From the NCBI GenBank assembly GCA_902617045.1, contig CACMVA010000001.1, forward strand, positions 210,902-274,901: a stretch of 64,000 nt of DNA. The letters run 5' to 3'. This stretch comes from an uncultured SAR86 cluster bacterium (lineage in GTDB: Bacteria; Pseudomonadota; Gammaproteobacteria; Magnimaribacterales; D2472). Shown here one piece after another: positions 18,098-27,340 of the stretch (position 1 is the stretch's first letter; each line of letters starts with the position of its first letter). Made by a program: the position numbers and the translations under genes. Under the pieces are notes generated by a model. That model did not search any database. It was given only the letters and a program-made list of their open reading frames with translations, and was not told the DNA's origin.

Positions 18098-19182
18098 TAT
18101 TTATTTCTTGATTCAACAAAGGCATCTTCAGATATCTCATGATATGCAGATACATTATTCTTAAAGTTTAAATAAGATTCATAAACTTTAGCTATTGTTT
18201 CATCTTCTTTGGCCAGATCATCAAGAATTTTGTTAGATATTTCTCTAAATTCTTCGATTACATCATCAGGCAATCTTCTTAACTCGACACCGTGAACCTC
18301 AACAAGCTCAGTAAGTGCCTGATTATTTTTTGCTAAATATTCATCAAGCATATCCTGATTCACAGCTTTTGTTGCAGTTTCGATAATAACTTGAAGGTGA
18401 TTTGGTAGAGAATTCCATGCATCAATATTAATTAACAGTTCTAACATAGGTCCTGGCTCATGCCATCCTGGATAATAATAATATTTTGCTGCCTGATGGA
18501 AGCCAAAGGTTAAATCATTGTATGGGCCTACCCATTCAGTAGCATCAATTACTCCTGTTTGAAGTGCAGTAAAAAGCTCTCCTCCTGGAAGTGTTACTGG
18601 GATTCCACCAGCCTCCTTCAATACTTCACCGCCAATTCCAGGAATTCTCATTTTTAGTCCTTTTACATCCTCTAAAGAATTAATTTCTTTATTAAACCAG
18701 CCAAACATTTGTGTACCTGTATTTCCTGCTGGAATAGGATAAATATTAAATGGAGCATAAATTTCTCTCCATAATTCTAAGCCTCCGCCTCTATTGACCC
18801 ATGCATTAATCTCATCTGCGGTTAACCCAAATGGAACACTGGTAAAAAATTGTGCGGCTGGAACTTTGCCTTTCCAGAAATAACCTCCACTATGTCCCAT
18901 CTGATGAGACCCACTTGATACAGCATCAAATACACCAAATGCAGGAACTTGTTCTTCTGCACCATAAACTGTAATTTTCATTTGGCCATCACTCATTTCC
19001 TCAACGAGGTCTGCAATTCTTTCTGGAGCCATTCCAAGTCCTGGGTAATTTTTAGGCCATGAAGTTACAAGGCGCCAATTAAAGGTTTCATTTTTATCAA
19101 TTGATTGCGAATCAATATTTTCAGACTGACCAGAGCAACCAACTAAAAAAATTACTGACAATATAAGAGTTATTTTTTTCAT
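18097..19182 (-). CDS. TRAP transporter solute-binding lipoprotein, DctP family (2-oxoacid/lactate-type)
   Basis: 361 residues with a lipoprotein signal ending LVGC (Cys16), so it is membrane-tethered. DctP marks include TSWPKNYPGLG, PAFGVFDAVSSGSHQMGH, GLKMRIPGIGGEVLKEAGG with the substrate Arg, LPGGELFTALQTGVIDATEW and YYYYPGWHEPGP. This resembles TakP-like proteins that bind 2-oxoacids or lactate with a metal ion. The permeases lie at 13960-15758 on the other strand. It is in one run with uvrD before it (TAATG) and lipB after it. Substrate is inferred from resemblance only. Confidence 0.9.
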   Translation of the reverse strand: MKKITLILSVIFLVGCSGQSENIDSQSIDKNETFNWRLVTSWPKNYPGLGMAPERIADLVEEMSDGQMKITVYGAEEQVPAFGVFDAVSSGSHQMGHSGGYFWKGKVPAAQFFTSVPFGLTADEINAWVNRGGGLELWREIYAPFNIYPIPAGNTGTQMFGWFNKEINSLEDVKGLKMRIPGIGGEVLKEAGGIPVTLPGGELFTALQTGVIDATEWVGPYNDLTFGFHQAAKYYYYPGWHEPGPMLELLINIDAWNSLPNHLQVIIETATKAVNQDMLDEYLAKNNQALTELVEVHGVELRRLPDDVIEEFREISNKILDDLAKEDETIAKVYESYLNFKNNVSAYHEISEDAFVESRNK

Positions 19183-21356
19183 TATAGTTTTTCAAGATTT
19201 GCGTAAGCCATTACCAACCATTTTGTTCCAGAAGCATCAAAATTTACTTGAACTCTTGCTGAATCTCCTGAACCTTCATAATTTAATACAATACCTTCAC
19301 CAAATTTCTTATGTTTTACTTTCTGGCCAAGCGCAATTCCGATTTCCTCCTCAAACTCTACTTTGGTTTCATTAAAGTCTTTTCTATTATAAGGAATATT
19401 GGTTTGTGCTCTAGGTCTTATTTCGTCAATTAAGTCTTTTGGTATTTCTCTTAAAAATCTTGAAGGAGGATTAAAAGTATCATTACCATGCAGCCTCCTT
19501 GATTCAGCATGCGTTATATATAATTTCTCCATTGCTCTTGTAATTGCAACATAACAAAGTCTTCTTTCTTCCTCTAATTGAGATGCGCTTTCCATTGATC
19601 TACCATGTGGGAATAAACTCTCTTCTAAGCCAGTAAGAAGGACTAATTTAAATTCAAGACCCTTTGCAGAGTGCATTGTCATAAGTTGTGCAGCATCATC
19701 ATGCTCAGCAGCTTGTCTATCGCCGGCATCAAGAGAGATAACATCAAGATAGTTTTCTGCAATCTCAGTATTTGTTTTATCTTCTTTAATACTTTGTTCA
19801 AAATTTTTAGTTGCCGTTATTAATTCTTCAAGATTTTCTGTTCTAGTTTTGCCTTTTTCACCAGCCTCTTTAGCATGATATGAATATAGGCCAGATTCTT
19901 TAATAATAAGTTCCATTAAATCCGACAAACTATTGTCTTCAATGAAAGACTTACATCCTGCAATAAACTCCAGATAGTCTCTCAATCCAGAACCACCCCT
20001 TCCAGAAATTGATCCCTCATCAATTAATTTTGCAGATGCTTTAATATAAGAAATATTATATTTTTGAGCCGTTTGTCGAATTTTGCCCAAAGTTTTTTCT
20101 CCAACTCCTCTAGTTGGATTTGATATTGATCTCTCAAAGGATGGATTATCATTATTGTTAAATATAATTTTCAAATATGCGATTGCATTTTTTATTTCGA
20201 GCCTTTCATAGAAACGCAATCCGCCGTAAATCCTGTACGGAATGCTTATTCTTAATAAAGCTTCTTCTATTGCTCTTGATTGTGCATTTGATCTATATAG
20301 AACTGCTGTTTCTTCATATGCCCCACCTTTATTCATCCAGTCCTTTAGAACATCTGCAATGAATCTTGCCTCATCCTGTTCGTTGTAAGCCTGATAAAGA
20401 ACTATTTGTTCACCCTCAAGTTTTTCTGTCCATAAATTTTTACCAAGCCTGTCTTTGTTATTGTCAATTAATGCATTTGCGGCGTTTAGAATTACGTTAG
20501 TAGATCTATAATTTTGTTCGAGCCTAACAATCTCTGTATTTTTGTAATCTTCAGTAAAAGAATTTACATGTTCGACTTTAGCTCCACGCCAGCCATATAT
20601 AGACTGATCATCATCTCCAACCGCTGTTACATTTGCATCTTCCGATGCTATTTCACGAAGCCATTTATATTGAATTGTATTAGTATCCTGAAACTCATCA
20701 ATAAGAATTGATTGGAACCTTGATTGAAAAAAAGTCTTTACTGAAGGCGAAGCAACTAGTATCTCATAAGACTTTAAAAGCAGTTCACCAAAATCAACTA
20801 GATCATCATTTTTACAAACCTTTTCATATTCTTTATATATTTTATTAACAGTTTCAGTGTAAAAATCTCCTTTTTCATTAACATCTTTACTTCTCAATCC
20901 ATCATCTTTCCACGAATTGATTTGCCACTGACTTTGTCTTACTGGCCATGTGGCTTCATCCAAACTCAGTTCTTTAGATATTCTTTTTACTATTCTTAAT
21001 TGGTCATCTGAATCAAGAATAGTAAATCCACTTGAGAGTTCTGCCTCCTTATGAAATCTCTTAAGCAGTTTGTGAGAAAGGCCATGAAATGTTCCAACCC
21101 AAGAATCAAGAATTGGAGATTGAAGAAGTTCTTCAATTCTTGATCTCATTTCGTTTGCAGCTTTATTGGTAAAAGTTACAGCCATTATTGCAGATGGATT
21201 TCTTCCAAGCGCTTCTACTTCCCATGCAATTTTGTGCACAAGAACCCTGGTTTTACCAGAACCGGCTCCTGCCAAAACTAGGAGATGTTGTTTTTCAGAA
21301 GTAACAGCATTTCGCTGATCTTCGTTTAAGCTGTCTAAAATATGAGATACATCCAT
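19182..21356 (-). CDS. uvrD: DNA helicase II (UvrD/Rep family)
   Basis: A superfamily 1 3'-5' helicase for nucleotide excision and mismatch repair. Walker A is AGAGSGKT at residues 29-36, Walker B DEFQD at 220-224, then GDDDQSIYGWRGA from 247, and motif VI VAITRAMEKLYITHA. The C-terminal tail has the UvrD-type KHKKFGEGIVL and FDASGTKWL block, rather than Rep. 724 residues matches E. coli UvrD. The gene is divergent from the HexR-type regulator across 42 bases. Confidence 0.95.
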   Translation of the reverse strand: MDVSHILDSLNEDQRNAVTSEKQHLLVLAGAGSGKTRVLVHKIAWEVEALGRNPSAIMAVTFTNKAANEMRSRIEELLQSPILDSWVGTFHGLSHKLLKRFHKEAELSSGFTILDSDDQLRIVKRISKELSLDEATWPVRQSQWQINSWKDDGLRSKDVNEKGDFYTETVNKIYKEYEKVCKNDDLVDFGELLLKSYEILVASPSVKTFFQSRFQSILIDEFQDTNTIQYKWLREIASEDANVTAVGDDDQSIYGWRGAKVEHVNSFTEDYKNTEIVRLEQNYRSTNVILNAANALIDNNKDRLGKNLWTEKLEGEQIVLYQAYNEQDEARFIADVLKDWMNKGGAYEETAVLYRSNAQSRAIEEALLRISIPYRIYGGLRFYERLEIKNAIAYLKIIFNNNDNPSFERSISNPTRGVGEKTLGKIRQTAQKYNISYIKASAKLIDEGSISGRGGSGLRDYLEFIAGCKSFIEDNSLSDLMELIIKESGLYSYHAKEAGEKGKTRTENLEELITATKNFEQSIKEDKTNTEIAENYLDVISLDAGDRQAAEHDDAAQLMTMHSAKGLEFKLVLLTGLEESLFPHGRSMESASQLEEERRLCYVAITRAMEKLYITHAESRRLHGNDTFNPPSRFLREIPKDLIDEIRPRAQTNIPYNRKDFNETKVEFEEEIGIALGQKVKHKKFGEGIVLNYEGSGDSARVQVNFDASGTKWLVMAYANLEKL

Positions 21357-21398
21357 TTAGGGATTCATTTTTTTGTTTAAGTTAGATATTCTAACCTT

Positions 21399-22244
21399 AT
21401 GTCAACAAAATTATTGAGACAAATTAAAAATTCGCTTCCTGATTTGCGAAAATCTGAAAAAATTGTTGGTGAATATATCTTAAAGGATCCAAAATCAATT
21501 ATTACTATGAAAACTGCCGAAGCATCAGAGGCAATGGGCATTAGTGAGCCAACTCTGATTAGATTTTGTAAAGCAATAGGTTTTTCCGGTTTTCAAGAAC
21601 TAAAGATCAATCTTTCTCAACAACTTGCAGCGGATGATTATTTTATTATGTATGAAATTAATGAAGATGATTCAATACATGAACTTTGTGAGAAAGTTTT
21701 TGACACAACCATTAGTGAGATTTTAAACGTAAGATCTCAAATAAATCAGGATATTCTTGAAAATGCAATCGAAACTCTTGTAAACGCTGACAGAGTTGAG
21801 TTTTACGCTTTTGGGGGATCAGCTCCAGTTGCCATGGATGGTCAGCATAAATTTTTTAGACTGAAAATTCCTTCATCATATATTTCTGATCCTCATCTGC
21901 AATTTATGTCTGCTAACTCGCTAGCAAAAAACGATGTGGTTGTTGCAATTTCTCAGTCTGGAACAACTGCTGCACTAATAAATAGTGTAAAAATTGTAAA
22001 AAAAAATGGGGTTAAGGTTATAGGTATCATGCCAGCTGATACACCTTTAGCTGATGTGTGTGATTTTCCGTTAACAATAAATATTGGCGTAAATAATCGT
22101 ATCTCTATGCCTTTAACTTCAAGAATTGCTTACACAGCGGTAATAGATGTTCTTACTATGGGAGTTGCACAGCTTAAGCCCGAGGCACAAGATCACTTAT
22201 ATAATATTGCTGACAGCCAAAGATCTTTAAAAATTGACAATTAA
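21399..22244 (+). CDS. hexR: RpiR/HexR-type transcriptional regulator with SIS domain
   Basis: 281 residues. The N-terminal winged helix of the RpiR family spans about 1-77 (RKSEKIVGEYILKDP, then ASEAMGISEPTLIRFCKAIGFSGFQELK), and a SIS sugar-phosphate domain spans about 125-255 (VEFYAFGGSAPVAMDGQHKF, AISQSGTTAALINS). HexR proteins in marine gammaproteobacteria sense 2-keto-3-deoxy-6-phosphogluconate and control glycolytic and Entner-Doudoroff genes. No such target genes are in the window, so the hexR assignment rests on overall similarity. A MazG-like gene follows after 12 bases. Confidence 0.85.
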   Translation: MSTKLLRQIKNSLPDLRKSEKIVGEYILKDPKSIITMKTAEASEAMGISEPTLIRFCKAIGFSGFQELKINLSQQLAADDYFIMYEINEDDSIHELCEKVFDTTISEILNVRSQINQDILENAIETLVNADRVEFYAFGGSAPVAMDGQHKFFRLKIPSSYISDPHLQFMSANSLAKNDVVVAISQSGTTAALINSVKIVKKNGVKVIGIMPADTPLADVCDFPLTINIGVNNRISMPLTSRIAYTAVIDVLTMGVAQLKPEAQDHLYNIADSQRSLKIDN

Positions 22245-22256
22245 AATGGGGAAAAT

Positions 22257-22673
22257 ATGAGCGAAGAGATAAAAGAATTTTTTAAAACATATACTGACTT
22301 TGTAACAAAGGTCACAAGCGATCCAAGTTTAGACTTAGATGCATTAAATGAAAGCTTTAAGGAAATTGAAAACAAATCAGACATCAAAACACCCAGACTC
22401 TTAACTGCTGCACTTGGTTTGGGAAGTGAGACTGGTGAATTTGTAGAAATCGTTAAAAAGATGTTTCTTCAAGGCAAGCCACCTTCTGAAGATAATATAT
22501 TTCATATGAAAAGAGAGCTTGGGGATATCATGTGGTACTGGGTTACTGCTTGTGCCTCATTAGGGCTTGATCCATATGAGGTAATTAGTGAAAACCAGGA
22601 AAAACTTGCTGCAAGATATGGAGAAAAATTTGAGGTCGAGAGAAGTGAGGTCAGAAAAAAAGGCGACCTTTGA
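22257..22673 (+). CDS. MazG-like nucleotide pyrophosphohydrolase
   Basis: 138 residues with the all-alpha NTP pyrophosphohydrolase pattern: GLGSETGEFVEIVKK gives the first metal-binding Glu pair, and RELGDIMWYWVTACASLGLD gives the ELGD second pair. The end, NQEKLAARYGEKF, fits single-domain MazG proteins. Such enzymes split NTPs or dNTPs to monophosphates. It is about half the size of E. coli MazG. A GGGGA ribosome site at 22248-22252 supports the ATG at 22257. It probably shares a message with the regulator upstream. Confidence 0.85.
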   Translation: MSEEIKEFFKTYTDFVTKVTSDPSLDLDALNESFKEIENKSDIKTPRLLTAALGLGSETGEFVEIVKKMFLQGKPPSEDNIFHMKRELGDIMWYWVTACASLGLDPYEVISENQEKLAARYGEKFEVERSEVRKKGDL

Positions 22674-22728
22674 TTTTAAATATGAAGCATCTTAAAAATC
22701 TTAATATTGTAGTAAAGGTATTATAAGA

Positions 22729-23091
22729 ATGATTACGGTATTGTCTTCAATATATTTTATTTATGGCTTTATGCTATTTTATACATACTCCAAAGGTTAT
22801 AGTCTCTTGAGATATCTTCTAAAAAGAAAGAATATTAATGTATATATCTCGATTGAGCTAATTTTTGTAATCTTATGCTCTTTGATTGTTTTTACATCAC
22901 AGCCGTTGAACTGGGTTGTTGGACTAATAATGCTATTCCACATAGCTGGAATAATATGGCTTATTTCTAATCCAGGTAGCTTTTATTCTATGGCAGAAGA
23001 TCCATCTATAGACATTGATTCATTAGAAATTTCGTCTGCTATGGTTGTAATTGGACTGGGTGTGTTTGTGTATTTTTCAAGAATATTTTAA
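22729..23091 (+). CDS. small membrane protein of unknown function
   Basis: 120 residues with four hydrophobic segments (about 3-20, 40-58, 62-80 and 100-118). I do not recognise a family. A short acidic loop with SMAEDPSIDIDSLEIS precedes the last helix. It follows the MazG-like gene by 55 bases. It converges on the 3-hydroxyisobutyrate dehydrogenase-like gene, and the two stop codons share the palindrome TTAA at 23088-23091. Confidence 0.7.
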   Translation: MITVLSSIYFIYGFMLFYTYSKGYSLLRYLLKRKNINVYISIELIFVILCSLIVFTSQPLNWVVGLIMLFHIAGIIWLISNPGSFYSMAEDPSIDIDSLEISSAMVVIGLGVFVYFSRIF

Positions 23092-23960
23092 AGATTATCT
23101 TTAAGCCTCTTATAAAGACTGGATGTATCCCATTTCCCGCCTCCAGATTTTTGTATCTCTTTATAGTAATTGTTGATGATTTTGGTGACTTCTAAACTTA
23201 TATTTTCATGCACTGCTTTTTTAATAACTATGTCTAAATCTTTTCTCATTAAATCTACAGCAAAACCATGATCGAATTCATCTTCAAGCATTGTGTGCCA
23301 TCTATTTTCCATTTGCCATGATTGAGCAGCTCCTTTAGAGATAACTTCTAAAACATCTTTAGAATTCAATCCTGCTTTTTCTGAGAAATGCATTCCTTCG
23401 GCTAAGCCCTGTAGAAGACCAGCTATACAAATCTGATTTACCATTTTTGTTAATTGTCCTGATCCACTTTCTCCCATATATTTAATACACTTAGAGTAAG
23501 TCATTAAAATATCTTTTAATTCTTCATATAACTCAATTTTACCGCCAACCATAATTGAAAGTTGTCCAGATTCTGCTCCAGCCTGACCCCCAGATACAGG
23601 TGCATCCAGATAATTTATATTCTTTGTACTAAGAAGTTCATTCATTTCTATAGCAAGATCAGCTGAAGTAGTTGTATGATCTACAATGCAAGAGCCTGGT
23701 TTTAAATGCTCTAAAGCTCCATCTTTTTCAGAAATAATTTCTCTTACATCGTTATCGTTACCAACACAAAGAAAAAGAATATCAGATACTTCTGATATTT
23801 CTTTTAGGGAGCTACATTCAGATCCAGAATGTTTCTTTATCCAGCTTTTTGTTTTTTCAAATGAACGATTAAATACACTGACCTTGTGATGATTTGATAG
23901 ATGTCCAGCCATTGGGAATCCCATGATCCCTAGGCCTATAAAGCCAATGGCTTTATTCAT
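23088..23960 (-). CDS. 3-hydroxyisobutyrate dehydrogenase-family oxidoreductase
   Basis: A 290-residue beta-hydroxyacid dehydrogenase. The NAD(P) loop is GFIGLGIMGFPMAG at 6-19, the substrate motif is DAPVSGGQAGAESG, and the catalytic lysine is in GSGQLTKMVNQ. The C-terminal helical domain holds DLMRKDLDIVIKKA. Substrate could be 3-hydroxyisobutyrate, tartronate semialdehyde or a related acid; the sequence alone does not decide. Its ATG overlaps the stop of a 55-residue membrane peptide gene (ATGA), downstream of nitronate monooxygenase. Confidence 0.92.
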   Translation of the reverse strand: MNKAIGFIGLGIMGFPMAGHLSNHHKVSVFNRSFEKTKSWIKKHSGSECSSLKEISEVSDILFLCVGNDNDVREIISEKDGALEHLKPGSCIVDHTTTSADLAIEMNELLSTKNINYLDAPVSGGQAGAESGQLSIMVGGKIELYEELKDILMTYSKCIKYMGESGSGQLTKMVNQICIAGLLQGLAEGMHFSEKAGLNSKDVLEVISKGAAQSWQMENRWHTMLEDEFDHGFAVDLMRKDLDIVIKKAVHENISLEVTKIINNYYKEIQKSGGGKWDTSSLYKRLKDNL

Positions 23961-24124
23961 ACTATAAAATCTTGTCTGTCTTTTTTGGCAGTTCTTTTAA
24001 TGCCGTCTTTGGTTCGATATTCTGCTGTGATACCTTTTGTGCCCTCAAAGTTTTTTAATAAAAGCATATAAATCGCCGACATCACGATCCACATTATTGG
24101 GACTATAATAATTGATTCAATCAT
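23957..24124 (-). CDS. 55-residue single-pass membrane protein, translationally coupled
   Basis: ATG at 24124, two bases after the nitronate monooxygenase stop; TGA at 23957-23959 overlaps the next ATG as ATGA. One membrane helix covers residues 3-23 (IIIVPIMWIVMSAIYMLLL), followed by a basic tail with EYRTKDGIKRTAKKDRQDF. No family recognised. Exact packing between two real genes argues strongly that it is translated. It may anchor or assist one of the flanking oxidoreductases, which is speculation. Confidence 0.72.
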   Translation of the reverse strand: MIESIIIVPIMWIVMSAIYMLLLKNFEGTKGITAEYRTKDGIKRTAKKDRQDFIV

Positions 24125-24126
24125 AA

Positions 24127-25101
24127 TTATCCTTGCATTCTACTTTTGAATTCATCAAAAGCTAGCTCATATTCTGACTTTATTCTTCCAACAAGCTCAG
24201 CAACAGAAGGAGAATCTTTAATTCCACCAATTCCCTGTCCAGATCCCCATATGTCCTTCCAAGCCTTAGAGTCAGTGTTTCCACCAGAGCCAAAATTCAT
24301 TGCTGACTTGTCTGCATCTGGAAGATTATCAGGATCGAGGCCAGCATTTTTTATTGAGGGTTTAAGATAATTTCCTAAGACTCCAGTAAATAAAGAAGAA
24401 TAGACTATGTCACTTGCCGCGCTCTCCTCTAACATTTTTTTATATCCTGGATCAGCATTTGCCTCTTCAGTGGCAATAAATCTTGTGCCTAAATATGCAT
24501 AATCTGCGCCTAGAGCAATTGCTGATGCTACAGAGTGACCATCACCAATTGAACCTGAAAGAATTATTGTTCCATCGAACCATTCTTTAACCTCTCTTAC
24601 CAGTGCAAATGGTGACAAGGCTCCAGCATGACCGCCTGCACCAGCACAAACTAATATAAGTCCATCGACACCCTGCTCAGCTGCCTTTTGTGCATGTCTT
24701 ACATTAATTACATCATGAAAAACCAAGCCTCCATAGCTATGAGCAGCATCTACAACTTCTGATGGTGGTCTTAAAGACGTAATAATTATAGGTACCTCAT
24801 GTTTGACACAAGTTTCCATATCTTGCATTAATCTATCGTTAGATCCATGACATATTTGGTTGACTGCAAAGGGAGCAACTTTTGCATCAGGATTTTGCTC
24901 TTGATATTCTGCAAGCTCAGTTTTTATTCTAACAATCCATTCGTCGAGTACATGTTGAGGTCTTGCGTTTAATGCAGGAAAAGATCCTACAATTCCTGCT
25001 TTACATTGTGCAATAACTAAGTCTGGTCCTGAGACTAAAAATAGGGGTGCGCCAATGACTGGCATCACTAATTTATCTTTTAATTGAGTAGGAATAGTCA
25101 T
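24127..25101 (-). CDS. nitronate monooxygenase (2-nitropropane dioxygenase family)
   Basis: A 324-residue FMN TIM-barrel enzyme. Family marks are MPVIGAPLFLVSGPDLVIAQ near the N terminus, FAVNQICHGSNDR, the LILVCAGAGGHAG segment with the His that neighbours FMN, and the phosphate-binding LSGSIGDGHSV and GADYAYLGTRFIATEEA. These enzymes oxidise nitronates such as propionate 3-nitronate. An AAGGAG ribosome site precedes the ATG. It sits between an M20 amidohydrolase and the 55-residue membrane peptide. Confidence 0.93.
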   Translation of the reverse strand: MTIPTQLKDKLVMPVIGAPLFLVSGPDLVIAQCKAGIVGSFPALNARPQHVLDEWIVRIKTELAEYQEQNPDAKVAPFAVNQICHGSNDRLMQDMETCVKHEVPIIITSLRPPSEVVDAAHSYGGLVFHDVINVRHAQKAAEQGVDGLILVCAGAGGHAGALSPFALVREVKEWFDGTIILSGSIGDGHSVASAIALGADYAYLGTRFIATEEANADPGYKKMLEESAASDIVYSSLFTGVLGNYLKPSIKNAGLDPDNLPDADKSAMNFGSGGNTDSKAWKDIWGSGQGIGGIKDSPSVAELVGRIKSEYELAFDEFKSRMQG

Positions 25102-25116
25102 ATTTTTTCTCCTTAA

Positions 25117-26385
25117 TTAATAGTCTATCGTCATATACACCAAAGACTTCAATCCCTCATCTAAAGCATCATCATTAACAGTGAAATAGGGTGAGTGATT
25201 GCCAGCTTGTTCAAGCTTGCCTGGATCATTAACACCAAGGAATATATATAGTCCAGGAATCTCCTGAGAAAAGTATGAAAAATCTTCAGCGCCAGTCCTT
25301 CTGGTTATTTCAGCAAAGTTTCCATTAGTCGCTTCAATTAAGGACTGTTTCATTCTCTCGCCCAAAGGAATATTGTTATACGTAACTGGATAAAAACCGC
25401 CAACATCAAACTCAACTTTAACTGATGCTCCTGTAGCAGTTTCAACTCCTTCAGCAATTTTTAATATGTCGTTATAAATTTCTTTTCTCAATTCTGGATC
25501 AAAAGTTCTGATAGTGCCCATCATTGTAGCTTCTTCTGGAATAATATTATTTCTTGTTCCTGCCTCGATCATACCAACGGAGACTACAGCAGGATTTCCA
25601 ACAATATTAACTCTCCTGCTAACTATAGTATTAATTTGATTAATGAATTGACTTGAAGCCATAATAGGGTCAATACCCTCCCAAGGTCTTGAGCCATGTG
25701 ATTGAACACCCTTAATTGTTACTCTCCACGCCGAAGCTGCTGCCATTGCTGGGCCTGGTGCAAACCCAACATAACCATGAGGCGCATTTGATACATGAAG
25801 ACCAAATATCACTTCAGGATTGTATCTTTCAAAGATTCCCTCCTCTAACATCATTTTTGCACCACCATTCTCACCCTCTGGAGGACCTTCTTCTGCTGGT
25901 TGGAAGATGAACATGATACTTCCTTTGAGTTGATCTTTGTTTTTAGAAAAAAATTCAGCTACGCCCATAAGAATTGCAACATGAGCATCATGACCACATG
26001 CATGCATGACACCAACTTCATTACCCATATATGTTGTCTTAACCTTTGAGGCATATGGCAAGCCAGTTTTTTCAACCACAGGCAATGCATCCATGTCAGC
26101 TCTTATAGCAATAGTTGGGCCTGGAAGATCACCAGTTAGAAATCCTACAACTCCGGTATATGCGATGCCAGTTTCAACATCCATTCCTAATGAAGTTAAA
26201 TGATCAGCAACTTTTTTTGCTGTTCTGAATTCTCTGTTACCTAATTCAGGATTTTCATGTATATCATGACGCCATTCAATGACCTTATTCATTAGGTAAT
26301 CGAGATCTTGTTCAAGAATTTGTTTTAAATTTGCGTCAATGTTGAAGGAAAAAAATACTAAAATTGTAATTAAGGTTTTTTTCAT
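25117..26385 (-). CDS. secreted M20-family amidohydrolase
   Basis: 422 residues with a Sec signal over about residues 1-18. The zinc motifs are RADMDALPV at 95-103 and HACGHDAH at 128-135, then EEGPPEGENGGA with the catalytic Glu, and TRRTGAEDFSYFSQ near the end. This is the M20D branch (hippurate hydrolase, IAA-amino acid hydrolase, N-acyl-amino acid amidohydrolases), which cleave N-acyl amino acids. Periplasmic location is inferred from the signal. The exact substrate is unknown. 15 bases separate it from nitronate monooxygenase. Confidence 0.92.
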   Translation of the reverse strand: MKKTLITILVFFSFNIDANLKQILEQDLDYLMNKVIEWRHDIHENPELGNREFRTAKKVADHLTSLGMDVETGIAYTGVVGFLTGDLPGPTIAIRADMDALPVVEKTGLPYASKVKTTYMGNEVGVMHACGHDAHVAILMGVAEFFSKNKDQLKGSIMFIFQPAEEGPPEGENGGAKMMLEEGIFERYNPEVIFGLHVSNAPHGYVGFAPGPAMAAASAWRVTIKGVQSHGSRPWEGIDPIMASSQFINQINTIVSRRVNIVGNPAVVSVGMIEAGTRNNIIPEEATMMGTIRTFDPELRKEIYNDILKIAEGVETATGASVKVEFDVGGFYPVTYNNIPLGERMKQSLIEATNGNFAEITRRTGAEDFSYFSQEIPGLYIFLGVNDPGKLEQAGNHSPYFTVNDDALDEGLKSLVYMTIDY

Positions 26386-26413
26386 AAATTAATTATAAAT
26401 TAAGTTATTGTTA

Positions 26414-27283
26414 TTATGAATTGCCCATTGCTTCAAGGATTTGTAGCAGCAAGTTTATAATATCCAGATAGAGTATAAACGCCATTTCAAGTGCAGTCGA
26501 CCAGTCATTTTTATCATAAATACTAGACTGCGTTTTAATATAATGAAAATCATATAAAAGAAATAAAGAAAAAAGAATTGCTCCAAAAATTGCAGATCTT
26601 CTCACAGCCTTTCTGCTAAATTCCTTATAAAAACGCGCAAAATTAAAAATCAATAATCCTAGTAAAGATATTATTAAAATGTTTCCAAATAAAGAGCTTT
26701 CGGAGAAAGATACAAAGTCGCCATAACCTATAAAACCCGTAATAAGTGTTACAACAAGGACTATTTTAAGAGCGGTAAATCCGTCATTTTCATCCATATC
26801 AAGCATTATCAGCGCGAGAAGAGGACCAAAGAATAAACTAGTTAGAGTGAACAAGGTCATTCCAACCCAAAGGTTAATAGAATCAACTGAAGTTATAAAT
26901 GTCGTTGCAAATAAACACCCCATCCATAGCCAGAACAGCAACCCAACGCCCCACGATGATCCCATCGGGGAATGTATGTAACCCATCTTTAATAATTCAA
27001 TAACTTCATCCTGATTTTTAGCAACTTCGTAAAGGACCGTGTCTTTATCTTCATATTTTTCCATTGGTTTTGGAAAATCTTTCTTTGTTTCTAAATAAGG
27101 AATCAAATCTAATTTACCTTTCATGTTGACTGAGCCCCTAAATAACAGTCCCATAAAAGTTGTGTTATTTTCATATGCTTTTTTTGCTCTATTAAGGCAA
27201 TAAAAGCACATCATCAAAACTATTCCTAGTTGTGCTGAGAGTATTACAAGTGTTTTAAATATTAGAGAAGTTTCTACAAACAT
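26414..27283 (-). CDS. divergent Bax-inhibitor-1-like (TMBIM) membrane protein
   Basis: 289 residues with an N-terminal helix (7-28), a hydrophilic stretch (40-105) and then about six closely spaced membrane helices. The last 50 residues follow Bax inhibitor-1 proteins: LLYDFHYIKTQSS resembles the LIYDTQRI segment with its conserved Asp, and the end AFILYLDIINLLLQILEAMG matches the typical LYLDFINLFLxLLRILG. The N-terminal hydrophilic insertion is unusual for YccA/BI-1 proteins. Family members are calcium-leak or protease-modulator proteins. Assignment rests on the C-terminal pattern only. Confidence 0.6.
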   Translation of the reverse strand: MFVETSLIFKTLVILSAQLGIVLMMCFYCLNRAKKAYENNTTFMGLLFRGSVNMKGKLDLIPYLETKKDFPKPMEKYEDKDTVLYEVAKNQDEVIELLKMGYIHSPMGSSWGVGLLFWLWMGCLFATTFITSVDSINLWVGMTLFTLTSLFFGPLLALIMLDMDENDGFTALKIVLVVTLITGFIGYGDFVSFSESSLFGNILIISLLGLLIFNFARFYKEFSRKAVRRSAIFGAILFSLFLLYDFHYIKTQSSIYDKNDWSTALEMAFILYLDIINLLLQILEAMGNS

Positions 27284-27340
27284 ATATAGACCATATCATA
27301 GGATTTTTACAATATGTTTTTATTTAAGTATAAATTCTGA

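Noticed and set aside
22681..22725. 14-codon frame between the MazG-like and membrane protein genes
   Set aside because: Too short, with no ribosome site or coupling to its neighbours.
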